NCBI GenBank assembly: GCA_028565635.1
Contig: JAOXYB010098049.1
Span: forward strand, 1-11,960
Direction: 5' to 3'
Source of the DNA: Phoronis ovalis
Lineage: Eukaryota; Phoronida; Phoronidae
Length of the DNA stretch: 11,960 bases
Shown: positions 1 to 8,797 of the stretch, in pieces
Position numbering within the stretch: position 1 is the stretch's first letter
How the letters are laid out: every line of letters starts with the position of its first letter
Program-made: the position numbers and the translations under genes
Notes under the pieces: generated by a model
Told to the model about the DNA's origin: nothing
Seen by the model: the letters and a program-made list of their open reading frames with translations, nothing else
The model's database searches: none

Positions 1-2
1 TA

Positions 3-236
3 AAAACCCCAAGAGAAAAAAGGAAATGTTTACTGTGTAACTCGATTGAAGACGAATATCACTTCCTTCTTGTGTGTTCGCTTTATGACAAACTGCGAAA
101 TGAATTTATACCAGAAATTTACCATAAAGATCCTACTCTTGATAAATTTCATAGTCTTATGACTTCAGAAAATATGCATCTAATAAAGGGTGTTGCTGCC
201 TGTGTGTTTAATGCTATGCCAATGTCTAGGTTTTAG
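3..236 (+). mobile_element. 3' end of non-LTR retrotransposon ORF (reverse transcriptase C-terminus), 5' truncated by window edge
   Basis: The frame from base 3 is open for 77 codons and ends in TAG at 234-236. It encodes a basic stretch, then a CxxC (C-L-L-C, bases 27-38), then E-D-E-Y-H-F-L-L-V-C and S-L-Y-D-K-L-R. A CxxC followed by E-(D/E)-x-x-H-(F/Y)-(L/V)-x-x-C-x-x-(Y/F) is a typical zinc-knuckle-like tail after the reverse transcriptase/thumb region of animal LINE ORF2 proteins. The residues after it (I-P-E-I-Y, K-F-H-S-L-M, then L-I-K-G-V-A-A-C-V-F) match the usual short alpha-helical end of such ORFs. The catalytic part lies outside the window, so the element's length and activity cannot be judged. 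The visible part has no frameshift or internal stop. CR1/L2/Jockey-group placement is inference. Confidence 0.8.
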
Positions 237-270
237 ATTTATTATGTAAATTGATTCCTGTACCTGCACC

Positions 271-390
271 TATGTATGTATGTGTATATATATGGATTGT
301 GTGTGTATGTATATATGTGTGCGTATGTATATCTATGTGTATATGTATGTATAGGTGTATATGTGTGTGTACGTATGTGTGTATATATGG
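271..390 (+). repeat. TATG/TGTA microsatellite
   Basis: An interrupted purine-pyrimidine tract of TATG, TGTA, TGTG and TATA units runs for about 120 bases with a few breaks. It begins 34 bases after the LINE stop codon, so it may be the LINE's own 3' tail repeat (several LINE clades end in microsatellites) or an expansion seeded by it. Confidence 0.85.
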
Positions 391-907
391 TATTTTAATT
401 TTGTCAGGGTAACTTTCGTATTTTAATAAGGTTCTTGAATTTTGAATATAGTCTAGCCTTCCTGGATACTTCCAGTCTACTTTGCCAATTTTGTCTATAA
501 ATGTCTGTTACATTACTGTGGCATTATCACAGATATTTAGTTACATATTAATTATCAAGATTGAATACGCAAATCTCTTTCTCTAACAGTAGCACGAGAG
601 TTATAACTGTTCGTGAGGTAACTGAGAGAGTTGCTGCCGTGGAGACATTAATTTCCAGCTTGAACAGAATTGATACTAGATGACTGATTCAAAAACTGCT
701 TTAGATACTTTCGTTATTTTGTTAATTACTTCATAAAACCAATATGGAGAATTAATCTACATTTTTATTATTCTCCATCTCATAAATAATCCTAGGCAGA
801 AACATGCAAATGTCAATGGTAACATATGATGGAGCATAATATGTTTTTCTACATTTTGTACAGACTGTATGTGAATTACAATAGTTATCTAGATTCAAAC
901 TTACAAA
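391..907 (+). other. 5' flank of the LigB-like gene, with possible 5' leader exon and intron
   Basis: No coding potential is seen. Because a strong 3' splice site sits at 908-923, part of this stretch is probably an intron in the 5' UTR. A plausible donor is G-A-G/GTAACT with GT at 618-619, which would give a 306-base intron and a leader exon ending at 617. No clear TATA box was found. The exact promoter and leader exon are not determined. Confidence 0.35.
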
Positions 908-923
908 TTTGTCCTTCTTTCAG
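908..923 (+). promoter_or_regulatory. 3' splice acceptor just upstream of the LigB-like start codon
   Basis: A pyrimidine-rich run ending in CAG at 921-923 (tttgtccttctttcag) is a textbook acceptor. It lies 16 bases before the ATG at 940. The open frame continues upstream through this tract only by chance, since it translates the polypyrimidine run. The acceptor could serve cis-splicing to a 5' UTR exon or, in a lineage that uses it, spliced-leader trans-splicing. Confidence 0.8.
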
Positions 924-939
924 CGAGATAAACCTCACA

Positions 940-1782
940 ATGGTTATTGTTGGAGCCACCATCTTTCCACATGGCACAATGACGCTAGACAGAAGTCGCA
1001 CAGATCTACCAGATGGTGCCACAAAACTACACGATGCTTGTGTAAATGCTGCAGGAAAAATTGCCAAAATGTCTCCTACACTTTTACTCCTTAGTACCCC
1101 TCATGGTTGTAGCTTGAGAAACCATTTTGGAATTTACAGTAATACAACCGCTAAGGGAAATGCAGAATGGAATGATAATTGGCAAAATTATGAAGTAAGC
1201 GTGAATCTAGATCAGAATACATCCTTGAAACTGGTGGAAGATCTTAACAATCATGGTGTCCCCATAGAGGCGATAAACATATTTTCAAACTATGATTGCC
1301 CATTAAGATGGGGCGAATGCGTACCGTTACATTTTCTTTCAACAATTCCAACAAAGGTCATTATTTTAACTCAGCCTACAAAAGCAGATTCAGCAGAACG
1401 TCTAAAAGCGGGCAGTGTACTGTACGACTTTCTTACTAAATTAGATGAACGTGTTGTTATAGTTATAAGTGGAGATCTGGCCCATACTCATCAGACTTCG
1501 TGTACCAATCCTCTTTATTTGGCAAATCCACGTTGGAATTTGCCCATTTCTCCAACAGCAGAGCCTTTTGATTCATGCATTGAAGAATGGGTCAAAAGTG
1601 GGACAAAAAGTCTTCTACTTCAAACTGCAGGAAATCTGTCAACTGAAGCACTCAGTTGTGGATACACTGGATTTGTTATGTTACAAGGAATTTTAGACAG
1701 AATGAATCTGAACGGAGAAGTACTGTTTCGCTGTGCACCAACATATTTTGGAATGATAATAGCAGTTTATACCACTGCTTGA
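940..1782 (+). CDS. LigB-type class III extradiol ring-cleavage dioxygenase family protein
   Basis: The product has 280 residues, the usual size for a single LigB domain. Members are non-haem Fe(II) enzymes that open catecholic rings next to the hydroxyls, or related metal-dependent proteins of the Memo/AMMECR1-N type. Family hallmarks are in order: F-P-H-G near the N terminus (His11), S-T-P-H-G (His55), W-G-E-C-V-P-L-H-F-L (122-132), S-G-D-L-A-H-T-H (177-184, His182) and S-T-E-A-L-S-C-G (234-241, Glu236). Spacing matches the Sphingomonas LigB metal ligands His12, His61 and Glu242 and catalytic His195, so the active site looks intact. The start at 940 has A at -3 and G at +4 and follows the splice acceptor; the open frame from 826 is intronic. 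There is no signal peptide or membrane segment, so the protein is probably cytosolic. The C-terminal C-A-P-T-Y-F-G-M-I-I-A-V recalls the bacterial P-F-G-V-G-Y-x-V-A ending. The substrate is unknown. The coding region has no intron. Confidence 0.85.
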   Translation: MVIVGATIFPHGTMTLDRSRTDLPDGATKLHDACVNAAGKIAKMSPTLLLLSTPHGCSLRNHFGIYSNTTAKGNAEWNDNWQNYEVSVNLDQNTSLKLVEDLNNHGVPIEAINIFSNYDCPLRWGECVPLHFLSTIPTKVIILTQPTKADSAERLKAGSVLYDFLTKLDERVVIVISGDLAHTHQTSCTNPLYLANPRWNLPISPTAEPFDSCIEEWVKSGTKSLLLQTAGNLSTEALSCGYTGFVMLQGILDRMNLNGEVLFRCAPTYFGMIIAVYTTA

Positions 1783-2507
1783 ACTGAAGTAGAGCTGCAG
1801 GTTGCATGAAAATGTTCTTGGTTAATGAAGGCTTTCAACAATTTGATCCAATTTGGATTATTTGGATGCTTGTGGCAAGATAATTTTGGCATGTAAATAC
1901 TTTGTTGCAAATGAACTTTTAGTGTTTTCATCAAGTTGCAAGTGTAGTCATGGAACTAATAAGCTGTGTAAATTATGCTGTAAAATGAAGATTGAAAAGT
2001 TAATTGCTATTTAGTTTAAATTATTTAATAGCTTTCAGAAACTGCACAAACAAATAATACCACCAACACTAACAGCAAGTCTAGGCTGCACAATATAATT
2101 TATGATATATTTTCTTATGCTTTAATACTTGGCAATATACAATACACAGACTCTTAAACTGATACATATCAGCAGATCTACAATTACAAACATTCATGCT
2201 AACCGAATACACAAGGTGGTGTAGAATTTTTTTGTTTTCAAAGCCTCGATTCATACAGCAGACAATATAATTTCATCAATCGTGCACAAAACTGTTTACA
2301 CAGAACTTGTAACCCAAGGGATCGGCACTTTCTTTTAATACAAAATCGTGCTCCCAAATCACAATCGGGCGTCTGATGCCCACACGTAGGAGGTTCTTTA
2401 AAATGTTTCCTAAAAGCAACTAATATGCATTGTATTTCATAGTTCTGTGTCTGAACAGACATATAATAAAGCTGGGAAAGATAGCTGCCACAGAATAACA
2501 AAATAAA
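1783..2507 (+). other. Probable 3' UTR of the LigB-like gene, with AATAAA signals
   Basis: AT-rich sequence without coding signal follows the TGA at 1780-1782. The first canonical AATAAA hexamers on this strand are at 2465-2470 and 2502-2507, implying a 3' UTR of about 700 bases. Variant hexamers occur earlier (for example AATACA near 2138), so a shorter transcript is possible. The only open frame of note here (2238-2564, minus) is discussed as a weak finding. Confidence 0.4.
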
Positions 2508-3438
2508 TCTGAAAATATGACCAACAGGCACACATCCAAATAGCTTGGCTGACTGGAAGTCCACAATTGGATGTTGCCAACTAGTTCTCTTGCAACAAAC
2601 AAGGTAAGATTATTTCGTTCCAGTTACCATCCCAGGTTAATTTCTATTTCCAGATGCATGCATCACAATCCTGTAAGCCTTAATAGTCCACATTGATATA
2701 ATTATGTACAAGCTAGCTTCCTATAATCCTAGATACCAGTACAATTTAACCAGTAACTTCATAAAAGTTTAATTTGGCTCAACATACTCATAATTTGAAA
2801 CGATGATTATAAAAAATTATTACAAAGCATTGGCAACTTGCATGATAGGTTGGAATGTTGTGTTCGGTTCCTTGAGATTGATTAGATTTCCAATATCTGA
2901 TTATGAGAACTCTTCCCGGACAGTTCCACACTTATTCTCAGCTTGGTCAACATAGTTTACATAAACTACATTTAATATAGACCATTCAATCTGAAGTACC
3001 CAAGGGGGATAGTTTTTTATAGGGTTTATATATCAAACCAACATATTTACATGTTTCGTGCATGTATCTTGGAAGGTCATATTTGTTCCCAATTCACCAG
3101 CCAGCTGAATATGCGGCAAAAGCATTTTTCATGCTTAAATATATCACTTCTTCCCCCTAGCCAACCAGACAGACTGGTGGGAACTTCCGTTCAATAGAAA
3201 TCTATACATGTAGGGTTTTGTGGTGAATGCATAATATATAGAGTTCTGTAACTTGTTTGGTGCAACTTGACCTAAATTCTTAGCTCTATGCATATTATTG
3301 CCTATATAAAATGCAACATATATACATACATAGGGTATAGCAGTCAAAATTGACCAATGCTTAAGTGAGACTGTGGTCAAAAATATGTCGTGTCCATAAT
3401 TATAAAATTTTTAAATATTACAACAAATGAATTACGTG

Positions 3439-3506
3439 TATAAAGAACCAGTTATAATGCTGGGCTTTCGTAAAGTAAACACCTAAACATGGCGCCAGGA
3501 AAAGGT
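3439..3506 (+). promoter_or_regulatory. Possible TATA promoter with short first coding exon and 5' splice site
   Basis: TATAAAG is at 3439-3445. About 44 bases on, ACATGG gives an ATG at 3489 with A at -3 and G at +4. It is followed by GCG CCA GGA AAA G and then GTACTT, a usable donor with GT at 3505-3506. The spacing suits a TATA-driven start near 3470 and a tiny first exon (M-A-P-G-K). No downstream plus-strand exon could be identified, so this remains weak. Confidence 0.15.
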
Positions 3507-3958
3507 ACTTTAGTACATTAATTGCACTATCAACTATTACCATTGTGCAAAACCTTGAACCCTTCCTTACACCTCACCCAAGAACTGGAAAATGGCATTT
3601 CACCACAATTAATACGAAGTTTATCATTGTCTTAGTGCTTTATGTGGAGAAAATATAAATGTTATTTAACTGCTTTTGTCATTAATTAGATTGACACAGC
3701 TGAACAGAAAAAAATATAAGGGCTATAAATACATACATTATTAAATGCATTTCAAAATATACTATATACTTTAAATTAAGGTATTAAACATAAAACCAAA
3801 ATGAATGTATTTTGGAAAGTTCTGCTGAAGCATTAACAACATTACTTTCACATATGCAATGCAGGCATCAAAATGAACAAGTTTAGAGGGAAACATCTGC
3901 ATTACCAGCAATTAAGACGTAGTGGTAATGTATGGAAATTTCATTCCCTGCAGTATTC

Positions 3959-3973
3959 GGGGGGGGGGGGGGG
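3959..3973 (+). repeat. 15-base G homopolymer
   Basis: An uninterrupted run of 15 G follows TATTC. It can form G-quadruplex-type structures and its length is prone to sequencing error. It is isolated in AT-rich sequence. Confidence 0.95.
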
Positions 3974-4217
3974 TAAAGGAATTGATTGTTTTTACAGAAA
4001 ATAAATAATTTAATAAAGATCAAACTGTAGCTGTTTACTGGGGCTATTCTAAAGTGGCACTTGGAACTGTTTCTGAAAACTTCCAACATGTAAGTCCAAT
4101 CAAAAATACCCAACGTATCCAAAGTTTCAGGAAGTGATCAGAGCACCTTCTTGAAATTAACTCAGAAACTAGCCGTGGTGATGCGACTAGTTTGATCTAT
4201 TATTAACTCAATGTTTC

Positions 4218-4252
4218 TAATCTAATATTTAATCTTTTAATCTAATATTTAA
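4218..4252 (+). repeat. Two copies of a 15-bp AT-rich motif at 20-bp spacing
   Basis: TAATCTAATATTTAA occurs exactly at 4218-4232 and again at 4238-4252, an imperfect tandem duplication of about 20 bp. Confidence 0.85.
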
Positions 4253-4379
4253 GTCACTTACAACATTTATTGGAACTGCAGAATTTGTCATTTTTGTTTC
4301 AGAATAAGGATTAAAATTGTTGCAGAATTTTAAGGTCATTGCTGCCGAATTCCACAGGGACTGATATACAATGTTGTAT

Positions 4380-4405
4380 CAGGAGTAACAACAGGAGTAA
4401 CAACA
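4380..4405 (+). repeat. 12-bp tandem repeat, 2.2 copies
   Basis: CAGGAGTAACAA is perfectly repeated at 4380-4391 and 4392-4403, followed by CA. It is consistent with a slippage duplication. Confidence 0.95.
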
Positions 4406-5934
4406 TACAGTGTTTCAATCAAAAGTTCTACATTATACAGAGTCTGAAAAGCTTTACTTTCTATTATTAACAGGATCTTGAATGACTAAACACATTTTTG
4501 CAACACTTGACATTACAAAAGCATGCCAATTTTATCATTGATTATCTATTATTAAAGCAAAATACCATTTAACAATTGATGCTGAATGGATGTTGCCTTA
4601 CAATTCACACATCTATATTTATGTAAGGGATAAGGCCAAAATTTGATGTCTGATGAAAAGCTAATGCCTTTAGTTTGGGGGTTTGAGGACAATTTAGTTT
4701 TCAGCAGACAAAAGCGATTTAAGAATAAGTTCTATTTTCATACTGTATTCTAAGTTTGGATTGGCCAGTTGAAATAAGAAAGCAATCCAAACATGCAGTC
4801 TTTAGACGCATAATATCAATGCTTTTTTCGAGTTGTACATCACAATTCCAATCACAGGGACGTGTGTTGGTCACGAGAAAATTGTACAGCCATATATATT
4901 GAATACTCAGCATGCAAGAACCCATTAAGAAGAACCCCCAGTACAAAGTACGAAACGTTTGTTAATCGTTTCAAGGTGAATTCAGTAAATAATATGAAAA
5001 GACAATTAAGTTTTAAGGGAGGGAGAGGGTCTTTGCCAAAAGTACAGAACTTAAGTTTTTTATCAGACATCAAACATTTAACCTCAATTACTAAATATTG
5101 TATAGCTGTATACTACTATCAAGATTACTTTCTGTGTATTTTAAAAGGCTAATCTACTTTATGTTAGTGCCAAAAAAAAGCGACTGTTTGTCCCTGAGGT
5201 GTCAATTGCTTAGCGCCATCTAGTTTTATGTACAAATTTAATTGTTTTTTTTTTGAAAAAATAAAGTAAATCATTAAACAAAAGTAAAACTTTGCTCTAT
5301 CCTATGTTCTGTCACAAGCTTATTTAGCATCCTGTGAAGCTGTTCAAACTCTTTGTATCCTGTAAAGGCATAGCACACAAGACCAATTTTTTTTTAAAAC
5401 ATCACAAATAACGAAACAGGCATTTTGACATAAGTAAAAAAAGAAAAAACCTCAACTTATCAACTTACTTTGTTATTTGAGGACACATATTAAATAAAAT
5501 ATTGATCAACAGCATATGCATCCTCAACACAGAAAGACATAAGCATAAATTTGACATTTAGTTAGTTCTCATATCTACAAGTATGAGTTTCAATCACCGC
5601 ACAACTCTTTCACAAGAAATTATTTTAGATTTTTTTTTTTAAATCTTACAGTAGTGTTGTGCTCCTTCATATTAACAATAAGCGATATTCCTTACATTTT
5701 TACTAACACGCAGTAACTGATAACTCTTGAAAAGTCCTTGTTTTGGATCATTTCTGTGATTTTGCAAAGAAACAAAAAAGTTACACTTTAAAAAAAAATA
5801 TCAAATGATCTGATAAATGCACATATGACACCATTCAACAGTTACTGTTTTTCTCAGTAATTGTCTGCAATGCTTGTCAGTAAAGACATATCAATTATCA
5901 ATTTTAAAAAATCCTTGATTTTTCTTTAATGTGG

Positions 5935-6453
5935 AACAAAAACAATAAATACTGGAAAAAATGAAACAAATAATTTCCTAAAACTGGCCATACTAGAGGA
6001 TATGGGCATGAAGAAGCAATCTCTTATGGCTTAGGAAGAGCAACATCACGAAATATATTCTCTGACATCTTTTCATTAGGAACAATGTGCTCGTACTTTG
6101 TACTGCATCATGCCAAAATCACATTTCATAACTATTAGATGTTCTGCAATGAGTTATACATTGTCGCTCCCTTGCTGTTCGGCTTCAAATTATAGTCACA
6201 CTCTGAAAGTACACTGCTTGTTTGCACATTTGCAGTAATGTATTTGACAAAGGGTTGTAAAGAAAACAACCAAGATCTTTTCCGTAGTTAAGAATTTTGA
6301 CCAACCAAACCCTTGTCAACACAGACTTTCTAGCAGTAACACATCCATAATCTTACATACAACATTAGATGCCACATTGGTGCTTCTCAAAACAGAAATG
6401 ATGTTTTTTAATGATGATGTTTAAAAAAAATTTAAAATGTATATAGCTGTATA
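5935..6453 (-). other. Probable 3' UTR of the Bcl-2 family gene
   Basis: This is AT-rich sequence downstream of the minus-strand stop codon. Minus-strand ATTAAA hexamers are present at 6407-6412 (about 40 bases past the stop) and 5935-5940 (about 515 bases past). A canonical AATAAA is found only much further away at 4266-4271. Which site is used cannot be told from sequence. Confidence 0.3.
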
Positions 6454-6594
6454 TCATGACTTTTGTATCAGAGATGCTCCCACTGCCATAGCCCCGACTA
6501 TTCCTGCAGCATAGCCACATATCCTAAACCATTTAGGCCACGGACTTTCATTTCGTCTGTCCGGTCCACCTTCATAAAATTCCACAAAACCATC
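6454..6594 (-). CDS. Terminal coding exon of a Bcl-2 family gene (second half of BH2 plus C-terminal membrane anchor), partial
   Basis: On the minus strand an acceptor (catttgtttgttgtag) precedes an exon of 46 codons plus TGA. It begins D-G-F-V-E-F-Y-E, matching the part of the BH2 motif after G-G-W in multidomain Bcl-2 proteins (D-T-F-V-E-L-Y in Bcl-xL, D-A-F-V-E-L-Y in Bcl-2). A polar linker rich in D, R, N and E, W-P-K-W-F-R, a roughly 19-residue hydrophobic segment (I25-I43) and a short Q-K-S tail follow. This is the usual tail-anchor layout for outer mitochondrial or ER membranes. The exon starts in phase 0 exactly where vertebrate BCL2 and BCL2L1 have an intron, between the G-G-W codons and Asp. 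BH1, BH3 and BH4 must lie on an upstream exon, which was not found in the remaining 5.3 kb. A pro-survival type is likely, but pro- versus anti-apoptotic role cannot be settled from this exon. Confidence 0.8.
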   Translation of the reverse strand, partial: DGFVEFYEGGPDRRNESPWPKWFRICGYAAGIVGAMAVGASLIQKS

Positions 6595-7073
6595 CTACAA
6601 CAAACAAATGAAAATTAACTCAAAAAATTACTTTTAAAGCGACATGCACGAAGTATCACCCATGTCACAGCTGCATTTAGCACCTCTACTGTGCATCGCA
6701 GTCAACATTTGCAATAGAAAACACTGCATACAGACTGTTATACCCATGTTACTGTATAAAGCATTTAGCAATTATAATATTTAAAAATATGAAATGTATT
6801 TAATAATATTTTAACACTACATTCAGCAATTATCTACACAGTACATTATGTCAACATTAGTTTCAAAAAATAGGATTTTGTAAGTTATTACTCATATCCA
6901 TACCCCTGGGTGAGTTAGAAGTGTTGACTGTGGAGCAGTGCTTTGCATGCAAGGCATAACTTGGGGAGAGTTATTATTACAAATTATAATGCAAAAGATA
7001 TATGCAAATTAGGGAACCTATGTGATGGTATGTATATATAGTACATTAGTCTGTTTGAGACATATACATATAA

Positions 7074-7160
7074 CCCCGGCAGAATTGAAACGGATATTTA
7101 AGTCGTGTTGCCCAAAGGACAACAGGGTGCGGCGCCTGGAGGGCGCACGCACTGCTACAT
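7074..7160. repeat. GC-rich patch of probable transposon origin
   Basis: The segment from CCCCGGCAGAATTG through GGTGCGGCGCCTGGAGGGCGCACG is sharply GC-richer than its surroundings and includes CCCCCC and the palindromic GGCGCC. It carries no sustained coding frame. Such abrupt islands in AT-rich invertebrate DNA are usually repeat remnants. It is preceded by CATATAA (7067-7073), which also follows the hAT-like end at 7868. Confidence 0.35.
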
Positions 7161-7732
7161 GCCCCCCAGAATTTTTTTTGTAATTTTTGATGCATTTTTC
7201 TGCAATCTAGAGCATTTTTAATACAAATTTTGAATTTTAAATAGTCCCTAAAATATCAATGATAAAAAGTAAAGAACATCATTTTTTTTCATTTAAGAGA
7301 TGATGGCATAATTTATTCTCTTATCACACAAGGCTATAGAATCAATAAATCTTTTACATTTTAATTTTTTTCTGAATTCTGTGGCATACGGAGTATATGG
7401 AACTGAATACTAAAACTATTCAACAGTTGTAACAATTGTATCTTCTACTCGTACAAATAATGACACTTGATAGGTCAGATCAACGAAAAATTTACTGCAG
7501 TGAACATAAAATTTAATAATTTTTATGCCTTCTGCCAAGCTCTACGAAATAAATAAAGATGCAACGCTATACTAACTTTAAGCCAAAAGGTTTCTACAAG
7601 CGGGTTTTTGATTGGCACAATTTTGCCCTGGTGGGAAAACTAAGCCAATCACAACATCGCTTTGTTATTGTTTATAAACAGATCGTAACACTGTGAAATC
7701 GAAATCTGATAAAGTTTATTCACATTTTATGT

Positions 7733-7868
7733 AACCCCGGGTTTTCTCGGCAATAAAAAAAATTGGTTGCCCTAAAAACCGGGAGATTTGGACTTACAAC
7801 CGGGAGGTCGGGAGGCGCAGTCCAAAACTGGGAGACTCCCGGTTTAAGCGGGAGACTTGGTAGGTCTG
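7733..7868 (+). mobile_element. GGGAG-rich segment ending in a hAT-like terminus
   Basis: CCGGGAG/TCGGGAG/CTGGGAG/GCGGGAG motifs recur at about 7780, 7800, 7808, 7828 and 7848, including a short inverted pair (CTGGGAG..CTCCCGG, 7828-7842). Read on the minus strand, the right edge begins CAGACCTACCAAGTCTCCCGC. A CAG start followed by subterminal repeats is typical of hAT-type DNA transposons. No matching left terminal repeat was found, so the element is truncated or its other end has decayed. Confidence 0.45.
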
Positions 7869-8003
7869 CATATAAACTTGTTGGGATGACCTATAGTCTC
7901 TGCAGTGCTAGTGGCTTGAAATACTGTTGTTTTTTTTGTTAGCTCAAAATAGGGAAGAAAAACCTTTTACCATGGGTGATGAGAGTGGAGATTAGGTGTA
8001 AGT

Positions 8004-8024
8004 GCGGGAGAGTTGGAAGGTCTG
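8004..8024 (+). repeat. Second copy of the hAT-like terminus
   Basis: GCGGGAGAGTTGGAAGGTCTG here matches 7848-7868 (GCGGGAGACTTGGTAGGTCTG) at 19 of 21 positions in the same orientation, 156 bp away. It may be the end of a second, nested or tandemly inserted, element of the same family. Confidence 0.6.
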
Positions 8025-8077
8025 TAAGATGGCAACTGAGAGATAAAAATAAACCAATCCCATCACTGCAACTGCAT

Positions 8078-8193
8078 GGACACTCCCTCATCAATTGGAT
8101 CTCCGAAACCAGAGGCACTATATACCCTCACCAACTGGACTTCTGAAAGCTCAGTGGGCACTCCTCACTATTACAGGACCTTTGAAGTTCTGC
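8078..8193 (+). repeat. Degenerate minisatellite, about 40-bp unit, three copies
   Basis: Three successive units share GG(A/G)CACT..CCTCA..A..(T/A)GGA(T/C)(C/T)T..GAA: copy 1 from 8078, copy 2 from 8114, copy 3 from about 8156. Copy 3 is the most diverged. There is no clean coding frame across all copies. Confidence 0.55.
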
Positions 8194-8797
8194 AACTTAC
8201 TGATCAATCAATTTACAATTTGCATATATGAAATGTTATGAAAAATACAATGGAAATATAATCAGCTGACACAATTGGCAAGGATCTACCTTCACTGTTC
8301 ATATGAGGTATATTGTATATGTTGGACTGTTATCAAAATTTGTCATAGACATGTGACAACCATGAGACATGAGAAAACAAGGCACTCAACATTGGTTTAG
8401 TCTCAACCACAGGGTCAGTTAAGTTTACCTTTTAAAGATAAAACATTAAGATTCAGTTTATTAATTTCTAATGTATTTTTAATGTGTACCTACTAATTTA
8501 AGAGAAGTGCATGGTTATAATTATGAGACAAATTCCATCTCTATAAAAAATGTCTTTATTTTAACTTTAAACTAAATACTAACAAAAGACATGTCTGATT
8601 CAGACTAAAGATAAAGGTTTTTTTTGAACCCTTATCTTAACAAACTAGGGCAAAATGAAATGAGTAAACAGGTCCAAATAACTTGTGGTTTACATTCCTT
8701 ATCTATGACACCAATGGGAAAACCTGTGCACTTTGATCCTCACCGCCCACTACTTTAATCAAGTGACACCAAATAAAACATTGCTAGTTCTTTCCAT

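Larger units (their letters stand above)
2508..5934. other. Long AT-rich intergenic stretch between two convergent genes; no recognisable gene
   Basis: Open frames here (for example 3144-3380 and 3883-4122 minus, 4862-5152 plus) give low-complexity, stop-flanked peptides with no family motif. What can be named are the TATA/ATG cluster at 3439-3506, the G tract at 3959-3973, short tandem repeats at 4218-4252 and 4380-4405, and many A or T runs between about 5160 and 5930. A minus-strand AATAAA (TTTATT at 4266-4271) could be a distal poly(A) signal of the Bcl-2 family gene. Confidence 0.5.

Noticed and set aside
826-939. In-frame N-terminal extension of the LigB-like protein
   Set aside because: It translates a polypyrimidine tract and a splice acceptor. 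LigB-family proteins begin near the V-x-x-x-F-P-H-G segment, and the ATG at 940 has the best context.
885-1696. Other open frames inside the LigB-like gene (885-1067 minus, 909-1094 and 1469-1696 plus)
   Set aside because: They overlap the clearly coding frame and show no motif.
2528-2606. Possible plus-strand exon ending at AACAAG/GTAAGA
   Set aside because: The donor is good, but the acceptor (ccaacag) has no pyrimidine tract and the peptide is unrecognised; it overlaps the expected 3' UTR.
4862-5152. 96-codon plus-strand open frame with overlapping minus-strand frames
   Set aside because: Both strands are open in low-complexity sequence, with no domain, no splice context and no family resemblance.
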